Source: Theropithecus gelada (lineage: Eukaryota; Chordata; Mammalia; Primates; Cercopithecidae). From it: a stretch of DNA of 64,000 nt. Location: the NCBI RefSeq assembly GCF_003255815.1, contig NC_037669.1, positions 131,053,307 through 131,117,306 of the forward strand, written 5' to 3'. The notes beneath the pieces are model-generated. The model ran no database searches, was not told where the DNA came from, and saw only the letters and a list, made by a program, of their open reading frames with translations. Both the position numbers and the translations under genes were made by a program. Positions 22,340-32,969 of the stretch are shown here, piece after piece (positions within the stretch are counted from its first letter, which is position 1; each line of letters begins with the position of its first letter).

Positions 22340-22640
22340 GGTTATGAGAAAGATAACTGTGGTATATCCACTCAATAGAATACTGCAGTTATTACAAGTG
22401 ACCTTTATGAGTAGTTTATAACAGCATAAAATATGATTAAAAGTGTTAAATAAAAAGATATAAAATTTGGCATAAATAATTAAAACTCAGCAGAGAAAAA
22501 TGGCAAGAAATAAATACACGAAAGATGTTGGTTATGTTCAGGTGGTAGAATTAAAGGTTATCTTCTTCTCTTCCTTTTTCCATATTTAAAAAATGTTCTA
22601 AAGCATATGTATTTACTTTTATAATGGAAAAATAAAATAG
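22340..22640 (+). mobile_element. Old L1 (L1M-type) 3' end
   Basis: Pattern 'ATCCACTCAATAGAATACTGCAG', then 'AAGATGTTGGTTATGTTCAGG' and 'TCCATATTTAAAAAATGTTCTAAAGCATATGTATTTACTTTTATAAT'. This is the 3' end of mammalian-age L1s. No coding capacity. Confidence 0.7.
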
Positions 22641-22649
22641 ATTACATCT

Positions 22650-24590
22650 TTTTACAGAAACTAAGAAGTTGGTATCAGAGGCTGCACAGTCAATATTGAA
22701 CTTCCCTTTATAAGTTTCTTTTGGGTCTCTGTTTTTGTCTTCCTTCCAAATTCTCCAATTCTTATCAAAAAGTCCCTGGAGAGGATATCTTTTGAGCTAA
22801 GAAATGGGGTCCTGATTGAAGATATAAAGTAATGAAACCTCAGTGTCACTTCTTCCCTTAGGAGCTGTTTGAGAAATATACTGAGAAATTCACTCTATTT
22901 GTTGGAGTGAAGAACTTCCTGCAAATGCCTTTTACTAGATTTTTTATGTTCTTAGAAAACCTGAAAAGTCCCTAAATAATTCACACACTCTTTCCTGGGT
23001 TTGGTTGCTGGATGTAAGTTCAAATTTTTTTCTCCATGACAATAAATGGTTTTTCTTTTGAGATTACTGATTACTATGCCACTAATGGCCCAATTAAAAT
23101 GTAGATGTAACTTTCAGGTACCATCTATTTTAAGAAGAATAAAATAAGCTCAATAGGATGTAACCCTCCAGCTACTTCCTAAGTTGCTTAAAGCACATTC
23201 CCCCACCCTTTTAAAAAGCTATTTTTCCAAAAATTACAGTGCTTGGTGTGTCTGCACCACAGGTAGCTTTCACCTGCAGGTAGGGCAACATCAGGGAATC
23301 ACAAAGCAAAAGCTGAGAAATTAATGCTGCTCCTCCTTTCTCACCAGCTGTATGTGACTGACTGACACTTATAAATGAATATGCAAGCTCTCAACTCTGA
23401 TACCCCAAGGAACACAAGGAAGAGTCAGCAGAGCTCTCTTCTTCCCTCATGTGCACCATCTGGTTCACTTTCTACATGTAAGTACGTTTTCCACATTGCA
23501 GAAGCATGTGCTCATTGGAAGGCTGTATGGTTTTGTAGCTAAACAGTAAGAACAGAAAGCTCTTGCTGGTCTAAGAACTCTGAGAAGATCTAAGCAGCAA
23601 CTTAGGCAACTATCTTGAGGGCTGCAACAAGATGCTACCATTGAGCATTCTACCCATTGCAGGTGTACTCAGCTTTTCCCAAAGGGAAAAATATGCAGCT
23701 CTTCACTCCTGTTTCTAGACTTCTGTTCCTATGGCTTAGGGTTCTTGAGCCTGTGACAGAAAATATTGCTCTCAAATAAATTCCTCATAATTCCCTCAAA
23801 CACTGTTTATCCTTAACATTACAAACCACACTAGTTAATCCTTAACAAAGAAATATGTAGGGAATATTTATTCATGCCCAAACTCAAAAATAATTAAAAA
23901 CAGAATTTGAGATTAGTTACAGAAACATAAATAATACTCCAGCATAAAAATAAACAATATGAGGAAAGATTCCCTCTCTTGGTATCTCAATCCTTTGACT
24001 TTTGCCCACTATGACACATAATAAATATTTAGGTTGATGATGCTTCCTGAGACACTGTAAAACTCTATTTTGATCTCTTCATCTCAAATTATGCCACTGC
24101 TTTCCTTGAAAACTTCTCTGTGTTAAACCCAATCTATTGAAGTACGCACAAACTTGTACTTCAATTAAATAAAAACATTAATAGATCAAATATAAACCAC
24201 ACCTTACTTGTTACTCTGAATTTTGCTTAGTGTTAATACATACTAATACAATAAAAGGTCTAAATTATTTTAATGAGGATCCATAAATGATAGCTTAGAA
24301 TCTCTTCTTCCAAAATCTACTTTTGCTTGATGCATACGGTTTCACTCCCCATCCCACCAATAAAAGTATGCCTGGGAATATTCAAGAGCAGATGTGATGA
24401 AAGCTGAGTGATGGTCTTCTTTTGGTCAGAAATTAGGTACAAATTATGTGGCCGTGTAAGGAGAAAGAAGAAAACCAATAGAAAAAGCAGAAAAGCCATA
24501 GCTACAGGAAGCCTTGCAGAAATTATAGCTAGTTGAGTGTTCCATTGTCATAAGACCAGAAGCATAGTTTTAGAACTAGAAGACATCTAT
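22650..24590. other. Intronic sequence, nothing recognised
   Basis: About 1.9 kb without an assigned repeat. No convincing exon. Normal AT content for an intron. Confidence 0.4.
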
Positions 24591-24594
24591 GAGG

Positions 24595-24745
24595 CCCTGT
24601 TCATGCCATCAGTTTAGAGGAAAATGGGCTTTAGGAAGGTTTGTGACTTGCTCAAGGTCACATATATGGTTGGCAGTAGAGCTAGACTAGAAATAGAATC
24701 TGGATCTTTTGGTTCCAAGTTTTCTTTCAACTATACCACAAAACA
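24595..24745 (-). mobile_element. MIR SINE
   Basis: The complement matches the MIR order: the plus strand reads 'GTGACTTGCTCAAGGTCACATATATGGTTGGCAGTAGAGC', then 'ATCTGGATCTTTTGGTTCC' and 'CAACTATACCAC'. Confidence 0.7.
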
Positions 24746-24825
24746 TATTAGTTCTTAAAATCATCAAAATATAAACCATTTGAGTGAAAAACTTTCTAAA
24801 CTAATGTTAGAAAGGGGGGTCTAAA

Positions 24826-25540
24826 TGTTTGTGTCCTCCCAAAATTCGTATGTTGAAAACTAATCCTCAAGGTGATGGTATTATGAGGTGGGGGCTTTGG
24901 ATGGTGATTAGATCATGGGGGTGAACCCCTCATGAATGAAATTAGTACCCTTATAAAAGAGGTCCCAGATAAATCTCTCACCCCTTCTGCCATGTAAGGT
25001 TACAGTGAAAAGATAGTCATCTATGAGGAACCAGGCCCTTATAGACACCATATCTGCTGGTGCCTTGACCTTGGACCTCACAGCCTACAGAACTGTGAGA
25101 AATAAAGTTCTGTAGTTTATCAGCCACCCAGTCTATGGTATTTTGTTATAGCAGGCTGTATTAGTCCATTTTCATACTGCTATGAAGAAATACCCAAGAC
25201 TGGGTAATTATAAAGAAATAGAGGTTTAATGGATTCACAGTTCCACATGGCTGAGGAGGCCTCACAATCATAGCAGAAGGTGAAAGAGGAGCAAAGGCAT
25301 GTCTTACATGGTGGCATACAAGAAGAGCACGTGCAGGGGAACACTCCTTTATAAAACCATCAGATATTGTGCGATTTATTCACTACCACAAAAACAGCAC
25401 AGGAAAAACCCACCCCCATGATTCAATTACCTCCCACCTGGTCCCTCCCATGACACATGGGGATTATGGGAGCTACAATTCAAGATGAGATTTGGGTGGG
25501 GACACAGCCAAACCATATCACAGGCTGACAGGATTAATAC
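24826..25540 (+). mobile_element. MLT1-like MaLR LTR, interrupted near its 3' end
   Basis: Starts around 'TGTTTGTGTCCTCCCAAAATTCGTATGTTG' and has 'GGTGATTAGATCATGGGGGTG' and 'CTGCCATGTAAGG'. It continues 'GCCTTGACCTTGGACCTCACAGCC', 'AGAACTGTGAGAAATAAAG', 'CACCCAGTCTATGGTATTTTGTTATAGCA'. The final bases 'GCTGACAGGATTAATACA' lie at 25523-25540, after the MST LTR inserted at 25157-25520. Confidence 0.7.
25157..25520 (-). mobile_element. MST-type (MaLR) solo LTR nested in an MLT1-like LTR
   Basis: Minus-strand LTR: the complement begins TGATATGGTTTGGCTGTGTC and ends ...GGACTAATACA. A perfect 5-bp target duplication CAGGC stands at 25152-25156 and 25521-25525. No internal region is left, so this is a solo LTR from LTR-LTR recombination. 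Confidence 0.88.
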
Positions 25541-25867
25541 ACTGGTTTACATAATTCCTGCTTTTATATACAGAATATAAAAAACATTATTGAACCTTTT
25601 CTCTGGGAATCAAGGTCACCAGTGTGAAGATCAACAATGTGAACTCTATAATACAATCTGTGAATGCTAATATGACTTTGAGTGTAGTACAATGTCAGGA
25701 ATCTAAGTGCTTTTTATAGATTTATTCTTTGCTCTCATTACTTATGTTTTCAGTGTTGCTGCTCCAAGTATCATCCCCTTCCCCACCTTCTCATTTCAAT
25801 TCTAAACTCTTATGTTTTCTGAAGTCTATCCTCTAGAGTAATATAAAATGCAGACAAATGAATCCCC

Positions 25868-26210
25868 TATTTCTTGCAGCATTATTCATAAGAGCAAAAC
25901 AAAAATGAAAATGTCCAACATAAGAGAATATTTAGTGAGTGATACTTTCAAATAGAATATGATGTAGCCATTAAAATTATCTTCACATGAAGAGGCTTTA
26001 ATGAAATGAGGAAGTGCTTATGTAATAATGTTAAATGCAAAAAGCAGGATATAAAATTACAATAAAACTACCAGATACCAACTACATTTTAAAAATGCTT
26101 AGAGTGAGGAAAACATACCAAAGTGTTTACAGTAGTAAGATTACTGACAATTATTCTCAGATTATACTGTTCTATGTATTTCTGTTCATTTCTGCAATTA
26201 AAGTTTAACA
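25868..26210 (+). mobile_element. Old L1 (L1M-type) 3' end
   Basis: 'GCAGCATTATTCATAAGAGC', 'GAATATGATGTAGCCATTAAAATTAT', 'AATGTTAAATGCAAAAAGCAGGATATAAAATT' and 'TTTCTGCAATTAAAG' mark the end of ORF2 and the 3' UTR of an old L1. Confidence 0.75.
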
Positions 26211-26214
26211 CTTT

Positions 26215-26800
26215 AAGTCAGAAAAAGAATTTTATAGAAGAAAATATCACATTGGAAAATATAACCTTCAGAACTATATAAAATAAAAATATATAGATTC
26301 CAGGTGAGAATTGAAAGCCTCTGTTGTATGGACTTGTCCACAGTTCTGTGACATGGTAGGGTTGTACACACATGGTTTTTGCTCACTTCCCATTTCTTTG
26401 CTGAATTCCAGGTTGCTAGAGAGCTGAATTTTGTGGATGGGCAAAGCATTAAAGTATATATGTATTAAATGGGAAAAGAAAGAGAAAGAAAAAAAGGAGA
26501 GGGTGAAAAAATTCTGAGCCAATGATTTTAGAAAAATGTCTAAGTGTTTTTTTCATTAATTGGTTTTTTATTAATAGAAGTTTAGACACTACAAATAGCA
26601 GTAATTGTCATTAAGTCACTCAGGCTAATTTATCAGTGAATCAGTATTAAAGACAAATTAACCTTTCTAGAGACCAAGATATCTTCTAACTAATAATTAA
26701 CTATCTCCTAAAACTGGGAGAGCTGAATCAAGAACGTGAGGAAGTCAAAACTAAGATAGCATAGAAAGAAACTAAACAGTTGAAGCAAATGAGTGTCTTA
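26215..26800. other. Intronic sequence, nothing recognised
   Basis: AT-rich single-copy-looking DNA with no assigned repeat. Confidence 0.4.
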
Positions 26801-26803
26801 GTA

Positions 26804-27172
26804 CAGATGCTCCTTGACTTAGAATGAGATTATGTCCTGATAAACCTATTGTAAATTGAAAATATCCTAAGGTGAAAATTCATTTAATACACCTAACCTA
26901 CTGAACATCATAGCTTAGTTTAAACTAACTTATATATGCTCAGAACACTTACATTAGCCTGTAGTTGGACAAAGTCATTTAACACAAAGTCTATTTCATA
27001 ATAAAGTGAATAAAGTGTTGAATGTCATGTAATTTAGTGAATACTGTATTGAAAATGAAAAACAAAACGGGTGTACGTGAAGTACAGATTTTACTGAATG
27101 TGCATCACTTTTGCACCATCATAAAGTCAAAAACTACTAAATTAAACCATCCTAAGTCAGGAAGCTTCTCTG
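26804..27172. mobile_element. Tigger-type (Tc1/mariner) MITE, Tigger3-like
   Basis: Starts CAGATGCTCCTTGACTTAGAATG after TA (26802-26803) and ends '...CCTAAGTCAGGAAGCTTCTCTG' before TA (27173-27174). Inner text 'ATTTAATACACCTAACCTACTGAACATCATAGCTTAG' is typical of non-autonomous Tigger3-class elements. It has no transposase frame. Confidence 0.75.
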
Positions 27173-27217
27173 TAGGATGGTTATATCTGCACATATTGGA
27201 TACTACTAGCAATTTTC

Positions 27218-27521
27218 TTTTTTTTTTTTTTTTTTTTTTTGAGATGGAGTCTCGCTTTGTCACCCAGGCTGGAGTACAGTGGCACGATCTTGGCTCACTG
27301 CAAGCTCTGCCTCCTGGGTTCACGCCATTCTCCTTCCTCAGCCTCCTGAGTAGCTGGGACTACAGGCACCTGCCACCACACCTGGCTAGTTTTTTGTATT
27401 TTTAGTAGAGACGGGGTTTCACCGTGTTACCCAGGATGGTCTCGATCTCCTGACCTCATGATCCACCCACCTCGGCCTCCCAAAGTGCTAGGATTACAGG
27501 CATGAGCCACCACACCTGGCC
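27218..27521 (-). mobile_element. AluY-type SINE
   Basis: T23 followed by the complement of a full AluY (GAGATGGAGTCTCGCTTTGTC to GAGCCACCACACCTGGCC). Target duplication TACTACTAGCAATTTTC at 27201-27217; the second copy at 27522-27538 has one change. Confidence 0.94.
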
Positions 27522-27891
27522 TACTACTACCAATTTTCTATCCTAATTCTTTTGTATTATTATATTTTTCTGCTAAATAGTAATATTTTTTTCTTATCCT
27601 CTTTCTTTGACTGAAATCATTAACATATGGGTTATGGAGCTGGAGGTAGTGACTTTTGGTTTTGCAACACACAGTGACACTCATTCACTCATGCATACAC
27701 ATAGCCTATCCTCCCACATCCACTGCCCTGCATCACCTCATGCAGAGATGACCAAAGGCAAACTAAGCTCAGAGTGGGTGTTTTATCAAATAGATGTTGC
27801 TAGACTTTTCAAAGCTTCTGAAGATCATTTAAAAAACTTCCCCTCTGCCTTCCCAAACACTACATGCCAAGAAAAGACTAAGTTAGAATAC

Positions 27892-28332
27892 GGCTGGCCC
27901 TTGAACAACATAGGTTTAACTGCATGGGCCCATTTATATGTGCATTTTCTTCTGTCTGTGACACCCCTGAGACAGCAAGACCAGTTCTTCCTCTCCTCTT
28001 CAGCAGTCTGTTCAGTCTACTCAAAGTAAAGACAGTGAGGATGAAGACCTTTATGATGGTCCACTTCCATTTAATAAATAGTAAATATATTTTCTCTTTT
28101 TTATTATTTTCATAATTTTTTTTCTCTAGCTTAATTAGTCGTAATAATACGGTATAAATACATATAACATACAGAATATGTGTTAATTGACAGTTTATGT
28201 AATCAGTAAGGTTTCTGGTCAACAGTACGCTATTAGTAGTTAAGATTTTTGGGGAATCAAAAGTTTTATGCTAATTTTTGACTGCATGGAGAGTTGGCAT
28301 CCCTAACCCCCATGTTGTGCAAGGGTCAGGTG
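27892..28332 (-). mobile_element. Tigger2a (MER28-type) Tc1/mariner MITE, copy 1
   Basis: 441 bp between TA duplications (27890-27891 and 28333-28334). The left end CGGCTGGCCCTTGAACAAC and right end 'TTGTGCAAGGGTCAGGTG' are decayed Tigger2 inverted repeats (CAGTTGACCCTTGAACAAC). Inside are 'ATATTTTCTC', 'TCTCTAGCTTAATTAGTCGTAA' and 'GTATAAATACATATAACATACA'. A second copy in the opposite direction lies at 47469-47916. Confidence 0.85.
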
Positions 28333-28439
28333 TACTTTACACTGGTTTAAGGGATAGACAAGGTCCAAATCTGTTCTCATTCATCACTAGTGGCATTAAT
28401 TAGCATTTGCAATATGATCTCTAAGGACTTCCCCAAACA

Positions 28440-28620
28440 TGATAATATTTTATTGTTATAATAGCCCTGTGAAATTACATTAGCCCAATTTTACAGATGA
28501 AGAAACATAGGTTCTAAGAGGTTAATTTGCTGAAGATCACACCAGTATTAACCTGGGGGAAGGCCTAGATCTTAGATCCTCTAACTCTCAATCTTGTGTT
28601 TATTTCCACCGTTTCATGCT
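28440..28620 (-). mobile_element. MIR SINE
   Basis: The plus strand reads 'AATAGCCCTGTGAAATTAC', 'CAATTTTACAGATGAAGAAACATAGGTTCTAAGAGGTTAATTTGCTGAAGATCACACCAG', the reverse of MIR. Confidence 0.7.
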
Positions 28621-28639
28621 ACATTATTGACAGATTAAT

Positions 28640-30030
28640 TCTATGCCAAACTATTAGCCCCTAAAAGCCATGTGCAAGTGTACCTCTGAGGATCAGTTGC
28701 TGCTCAACAACAGTGCAGGAGAGCGGAAAATTACTCCTGAGGCAGGAAAAACTTGAGTGGTGGGTGATTGCAGCTAATGTTCATGCTCACCTTGATGTCT
28801 CCTTGTGCCCCTTCATCCACTAGAATGCATCCCCCTTCTCTTCACAAATACTTGCCCACCATTTGCCCTTCAAGGTTTAAAATAATGCCCCCTCTACAGA
28901 TTTTCATGGAAAATTTCAGCCATTTCTACTATTTCTTGACTCCACATTTCATCTTAACTTTAATAACTTGAAGATATTACGGGGTGTATTTAGTCCCAAA
29001 CTCCTCAGAAATTTTTCTCTAGAGCTCATACATGTATGTTTTAGCCCCCCAGCAAGACTTTAAGCAAGATCTATTTTCTACATCTCAGATTCCTTTCCAT
29101 GTTTTCACTGCTTTTCTCTTTGCTTCAACTGCCTAGTATATTGCCATGCGTTCAACAAGTGCTTACTGAGCAAATGAGAACCTGCATCAGTGTAGTAAAA
29201 GCATAGCTTGATTCGTAATTAGGAAGTTGGTGTCCCAGTTTTTACAACTAAGTAACTGCATTATTTCGGGCAAGTCCATGAGTTTGTTTTCTCACCATAA
29301 AATGGTCATAGTGAATGGACTATATGAGTTCTATGATCTATAAGATGCTATGAATATTTAAATATGATTTTGGTTGGGACTGATCAAAACCTTACTTTAT
29401 TCCATTAAGGATGAGAGAAGAGATGAATAAGAATACCAATGAGAAGAATATTGAAAATAACGAAAATGCTAGGCAGAAGAAAGCCAATGTGTCTGGAAAA
29501 CGAAAAAAAAGCAAAGAAGAATCAGAGAAGCAGAGATGTCCTGGGCAAAACTGGAAATATAGATCCTGCCTCAGAGGGAGGTGAAGGGGTTAGAGGGTGG
29601 AATATACACAGGGGCAGCTTAGTAACTAGAAATATTGGTTAAGTGGTTAGGCGAATGTACTATAATGTTTTGTTTTGTGTAATTTGCTCTTCTGTTTGCT
29701 ATTTGAACTTGAAATCAAGTGGTAAGAAAGTATTGAGCATGCATAGATTCTGATGAAGAAAATAAGATACATGCTAAAAAATCCTTGTAAAAATAGAAAC
29801 AGAAGTTCTTGGCATTAATAGAAGAATACCATTAACATTTGACCATTAGAAACCATTTTTCCTGTACTTTTTCCTCCAGTTTTTTTGAGAGGGGGAGGTG
29901 GAGAGGTACAGCAATTTTAATCAGGGTCTGCTGCTTAAGTTTAATTTTATTAAAGATTTTAATAATTCCAAGTAATACTATACTCATTTAATTAAAATTG
30001 GGTCTTAGCTGACAGACCATATAATAGATT
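28640..30030. other. Intronic sequence downstream of the PPM1L exon, mostly unassigned
   Basis: A weak L2-like series at about 28780-29170 (CTTCAAGG..., then 'GCCTAGTATATTGCCATGCGTTCAACAAGTGCTTACTGAG'). A purine-rich stretch lies at 29405-29560. No second exon was found here on the minus strand. Confidence 0.4.
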
Positions 30031-30031
30031 A

Positions 30032-30069
30032 AAATAATGTTATAAGGAGGAAATAATGTTATAAGGAGG
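30032..30069. repeat. Perfect 19-bp tandem duplication
   Basis: AAATAATGTTATAAGGAGG occurs twice in a row without a mismatch (30032-30050 and 30051-30069), about 530 bp from the splice donor of the PPM1L exon. Confidence 0.95.
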
Positions 30070-30585
30070 TCTGTCCATGACTTCATTAATAAGCTCCCTT
30101 GGATGGGAAGAACCTATGGCAGGCAGTGAGATGAAGTCTCTGATGTGGTAGTGTCTGAGTTGCTAAGGAAAAGAAAGTAATGATTAGCTTAACAGTTTGA
30201 GAAAAAAACCAAAAATACCTCTTTAGAAAAGAAAACAACTAAAATTAACTCAAATATTTGAATCAAATAACATTTCTTGGATTCTCGGATGTAAAAGTTT
30301 TCAGTTGCTATCCAAATTGAAATAACACTTTAGGAGTACCCGGTTAATAAAAGGCCAAAAAAATCTCAATAAAAAAGACCAAAATTTTAAAGGTATTTGA
30401 TATTTAAGATCCATTTTTAGGAATCTTCCGACCATCTTGAGACTAAAACTGCAGAGAAGAAACTTACTATTAGTCCACGTTACATAACTTTGAATCCAGT
30501 TTGCCCTTAACCTTTTACCAAGTTTAACCAAGGTTTATAATGAAATTTTTTTGCAAGGAGAAAAAAAAAATGTGTGTTTTAAAAA
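30070..30585. other. PPM1L: PPM1L intron immediately downstream of the exon
   Basis: Single-copy-looking intronic DNA with no interspersed repeat. One A run (30560-30570) and short poly(A) stretches. Confidence 0.5.
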
Positions 30586-30594
30586 TAAACATAC
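30586..30594 (-). promoter_or_regulatory. PPM1L: Splice donor after the PPM1L exon
   Basis: On the minus strand the exon ends GAAGCAG and the intron begins GTATGTTTA. CAG|GTATGT is a good but not perfect match to the mammalian donor consensus. The cut leaves one base of a glycine codon, as expected for the next residue of PPM1L. Confidence 0.9.
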
Positions 30595-30769
30595 CTGCTT
30601 CATCATAGGATACGGTCAATTTTTCTAGCATTTCTCGGTCAATTGACAAAATCTGCTGTTCAAGGATGGTCTGGTAAGACAATACGCTATTTTCTTTGTC
30701 TTTCTCGTAGTCCTGAAGATGCTGTTTAAGGGCCTCTGGGAGTCGAGATTTTACATATTCAGCTGCAGT
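30595..30769 (-). CDS. PPM1L: PPM1L internal coding exon (protein phosphatase 1L, PP2C-epsilon)
   Basis: Read on the minus strand, the 175 bases are open in one frame and give 58 codons plus one base (start phase 0, end phase 1). The product begins TAAEYVKSRLPEALKQ, continues through a charged helical stretch (KDKENS, LEQQILSIDREMLEKL) and ends TVSYDEA. This matches what I know of PPM1L, in the part of the PP2C fold between the N-terminal DGHGG metal-binding motif, expected in the preceding exon, and the TCLIALL/VANVGDSR strands, expected in the next; neither of those is in the window. By my count it covers roughly residues 133-190 of about 360. PPM1L is a membrane-anchored Mn2+/Mg2+-dependent Ser/Thr phosphatase of the ER, reported to act on TAK1, ASK1 and the ceramide transporter CERT. 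There is no frameshift or stop, so the exon looks functional. Confidence 0.95.
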
Positions 30770-30794
30770 CTGCAGATAAAACAGACAGAGAGAA
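30770..30794 (-). promoter_or_regulatory. PPM1L: Splice acceptor and polypyrimidine tract before the PPM1L exon
   Basis: On the minus strand a pyrimidine-rich run (TTCTCTCTGTCTGTTTTATC) leads directly to TGCAG at 30770-30774, and the exon starts with ACT at 30769. A second AG lies six bases inside (CTGCAG) and could serve as a tandem acceptor. The outer one keeps the residues TA expected after the preceding exon. Confidence 0.88.
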
Positions 30795-32015
30795 CTCCAT
30801 TAGAAATTCTCCTCTTAGACTTTTTACTTACCCTCAGGTGCTACAGAGAAAGCTCAAAGCACTGTGAACCAACTCTCCAGACAGGCATGTCCTTGTCATC
30901 GTCATTTTAGTATCCACTGGACCCAGTAAGGTGATCTTCAAATAGACAGAATCGCAAACCTCTAAGAGTTTTCTACTAGGTTTAAAGGTATAAAAGATGA
31001 TAGATTTGGTTAGATATTCACAGAATTAGTGCTCAGAGTTTCAACTATTATAGTGAACTGAAGGCCCCTGATAGTGATTTTGCTGGATACAAATTTGACT
31101 TGCCCTTGTCTACAATACAGAAGACAGTCACTCATCTCAGCAATGACCCCATCCATGCTATGGCATCCACATCCCTACTTTGTTTTGTTAGTCTCCACTC
31201 ATTAATGTTTACACAAGAACTCTTGTAAAGTGAATTTTATAAAGGAGAGTCCTCTGCTAGGATCGATAATGAAATAATGGGATAAACAGAAAATGAGTAG
31301 ATTTAAGACAAAGCCCCTTAACCTTGGTGGGGGGGGGGGGCAGGGAAAAAAAAAAAACCTCTTCACCACTTAAATGCCTTAAGCTGACATATATATAATT
31401 CTTACTTTGACAAGTTTGTTGTTGTTGTTGCTGTTTGTTTTTTGCTTTTACACTATCTGTACAACACATTCCCAAATAGTTACATTCCAATTAGTAACAA
31501 CTAAGTACATGCAGTGATTTTCAATCAGGTAAGCATGTTCCACTTGGGGGTAGAGGGTAGGAAGGAAGATACGCATATTTTGAAAAGATTTTCCCAAAGA
31601 TTCTGATATGTTCTTCTGGTAGGTTGCAGTGGTAGCATACTCTTTTCTCTCCAAGTTAAGAATCCCAGTGCTAGTTAAGCAGAATTTTATGAGCATAATT
31701 AAGTGACAGAGAGGCATGCATAAATCAGGGGAATTCTGAAATTTATAAAACTTCTCTCTTGGGAATGTCAAAAGTTTAGCATCTCCTTGCAGTACAGTCC
31801 TGCTTTACTCACATAGTGTCTAAGGTTAATAAATCAGTCAGTGAAGTCCTCCATATATTGTTCAAAATTATATTCACAACCAGTATAAAACTTCACACAC
31901 AACAACAACAACAACAACAAAAACTGCTGGGAAAAAAACAATGAAAAGATGGTCTCTGGGGCAATCTTTTCTTAGAGTAAGGCAGACTTGTCTACACAGA
32001 AAATAAAAACCCCGT
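30795..32015. other. PPM1L: PPM1L intron immediately upstream of the exon
   Basis: No interspersed repeat recognised. It holds three simple repeats: a G run followed by an A run (31329-31357), (GTT)n at 31419-31434 and (CAA)n at 31899-31921. Confidence 0.5.
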
Positions 32016-32019
32016 AGTG

Positions 32020-32250
32020 TTCTGTTGCACAGTGGGTGACTATGGTTCTCAGTAAGGTGTTTTATGTTACAAAATAGCTAGAATAACTGTTTTTGAATGT
32101 TCCCAACATAAGTAAATTATAAATGAATGAGGTAAGGGACATGTTTACTACCTTGATTTGAACAATATACAAGATATACATGTATTGAGACATCAAACTG
32201 TACCTCATAAATACGTAAAGTTACAATGTATCAATTTTTAAAATTCTGTA
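32020..32250 (+). mobile_element. L1 (older primate/L1M type) 3' end
   Basis: 'TGACTATGGTTCTCAGTAAGGTG', 'ACAAAATAGCTAGAATAACTG', 'TTTGAATGTTCCCAACATAAG', 'ATGTATTGAGACATCAAACTGTACCTCATAAATACG' mark a L1 3' UTR, ending in an A-rich tail near 32250. Confidence 0.8.
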
Positions 32251-32329
32251 CAGCTATTAATTATGCAATAAAATAAGTATACATTAAACATACATACTGA
32301 TATATATATGATACATGCTAATCAACAGA

Positions 32330-32490
32330 GGTTCCATTTTTTTCATTTATAGAGTAATATCCTCTATAGCCTTTGGAAAAAATGAGATAGGACTATATGT
32401 GCTGACCAGGAAGAATACCATGATATATTGTTGAGGTTAAAAATCAAAGTCACAGAATATCAGGTATAGTATATCCTACAACATATATAT
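32330..32490 (+). mobile_element. Old L1 (L1M-type) fragment
   Basis: 'TATGTGCTGACCAGGAAGAATACCATGATATATTGTTGAGGTTAAAAATCAAAGTCACAGAATA' is a diverged copy of the 'AAGATATATTGTTAAGTGAAAAAAGCAAG' segment near the end of old L1s. Confidence 0.6.
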
Positions 32491-32587
32491 ATATATGAGC
32501 ACAATTAAGTGACACACATATTTAGTATTATCATATAGGCATAGGAGAAGATATGGAAGAACATACTCCAATTGTGGAAGACACTTT

Positions 32588-32875
32588 ATTTTTTTATTTT
32601 TATTTTTTTTGAGACAGAGTTTCACTCTTGCTGCCCAGGTTGTAGTGCAATGGAGTGATCTTGGCTCACTGCAACCTCTGCCTACTGGGTTCAAGTGATT
32701 CTCCTGCCTCAGTCTCCTGAGTAGCTAGGATTACAAGTGCCTGCCACCATGCCCGGCTAATTTTGTGTGTGTGTGTTATTAGTAGAGCGGGGTTTTACCA
32801 TGTTGGCCAGGCTGGTCTTGAACTCCTGATCTCAGGTAATCCATTTGCCTCAGCCTCCCAAAGTGCTGGGATTGC
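32588..32875 (-). mobile_element. AluS-type SINE, 5'-truncated
   Basis: T-rich tail and the complement of an Alu up to 'GTGCTGGGATTGCACGCTC'. About 20 bases of the Alu 5' end are missing. A GT run (32765-32777) replaces the usual 'TTTTTGTATTTTTAG' stretch. Confidence 0.9.
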
Positions 32876-32969
32876 ACGCTCAGACAATACTTTCTACGTT
32901 CCACATTTTCGTATTGTTTCCAGGTTCTTACTATTGTAATTTTTTAAAAGTGTCTTTAAAATGTATTTG

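Noticed and set aside
27607..28029. A 140-codon plus-strand frame
   Set aside because: Half of it lies in single-copy intron and half in the Tigger2a element. The junction of a transposon and intron makes a real gene unlikely.
1..30594. The next PPM1L exons (with the VANVGDSR and DGLWD regions)
   Set aside because: I looked for their complement on the minus strand and saw no matching text. They most likely lie beyond position 1 of the window. A translated search would settle this.
31329..31357. G run followed by an A run as a candidate regulatory element
   Set aside because: A single G12-14 tract next to A12 is better explained as simple repeat; there are no four separate G-tracts for a standard quadruplex.
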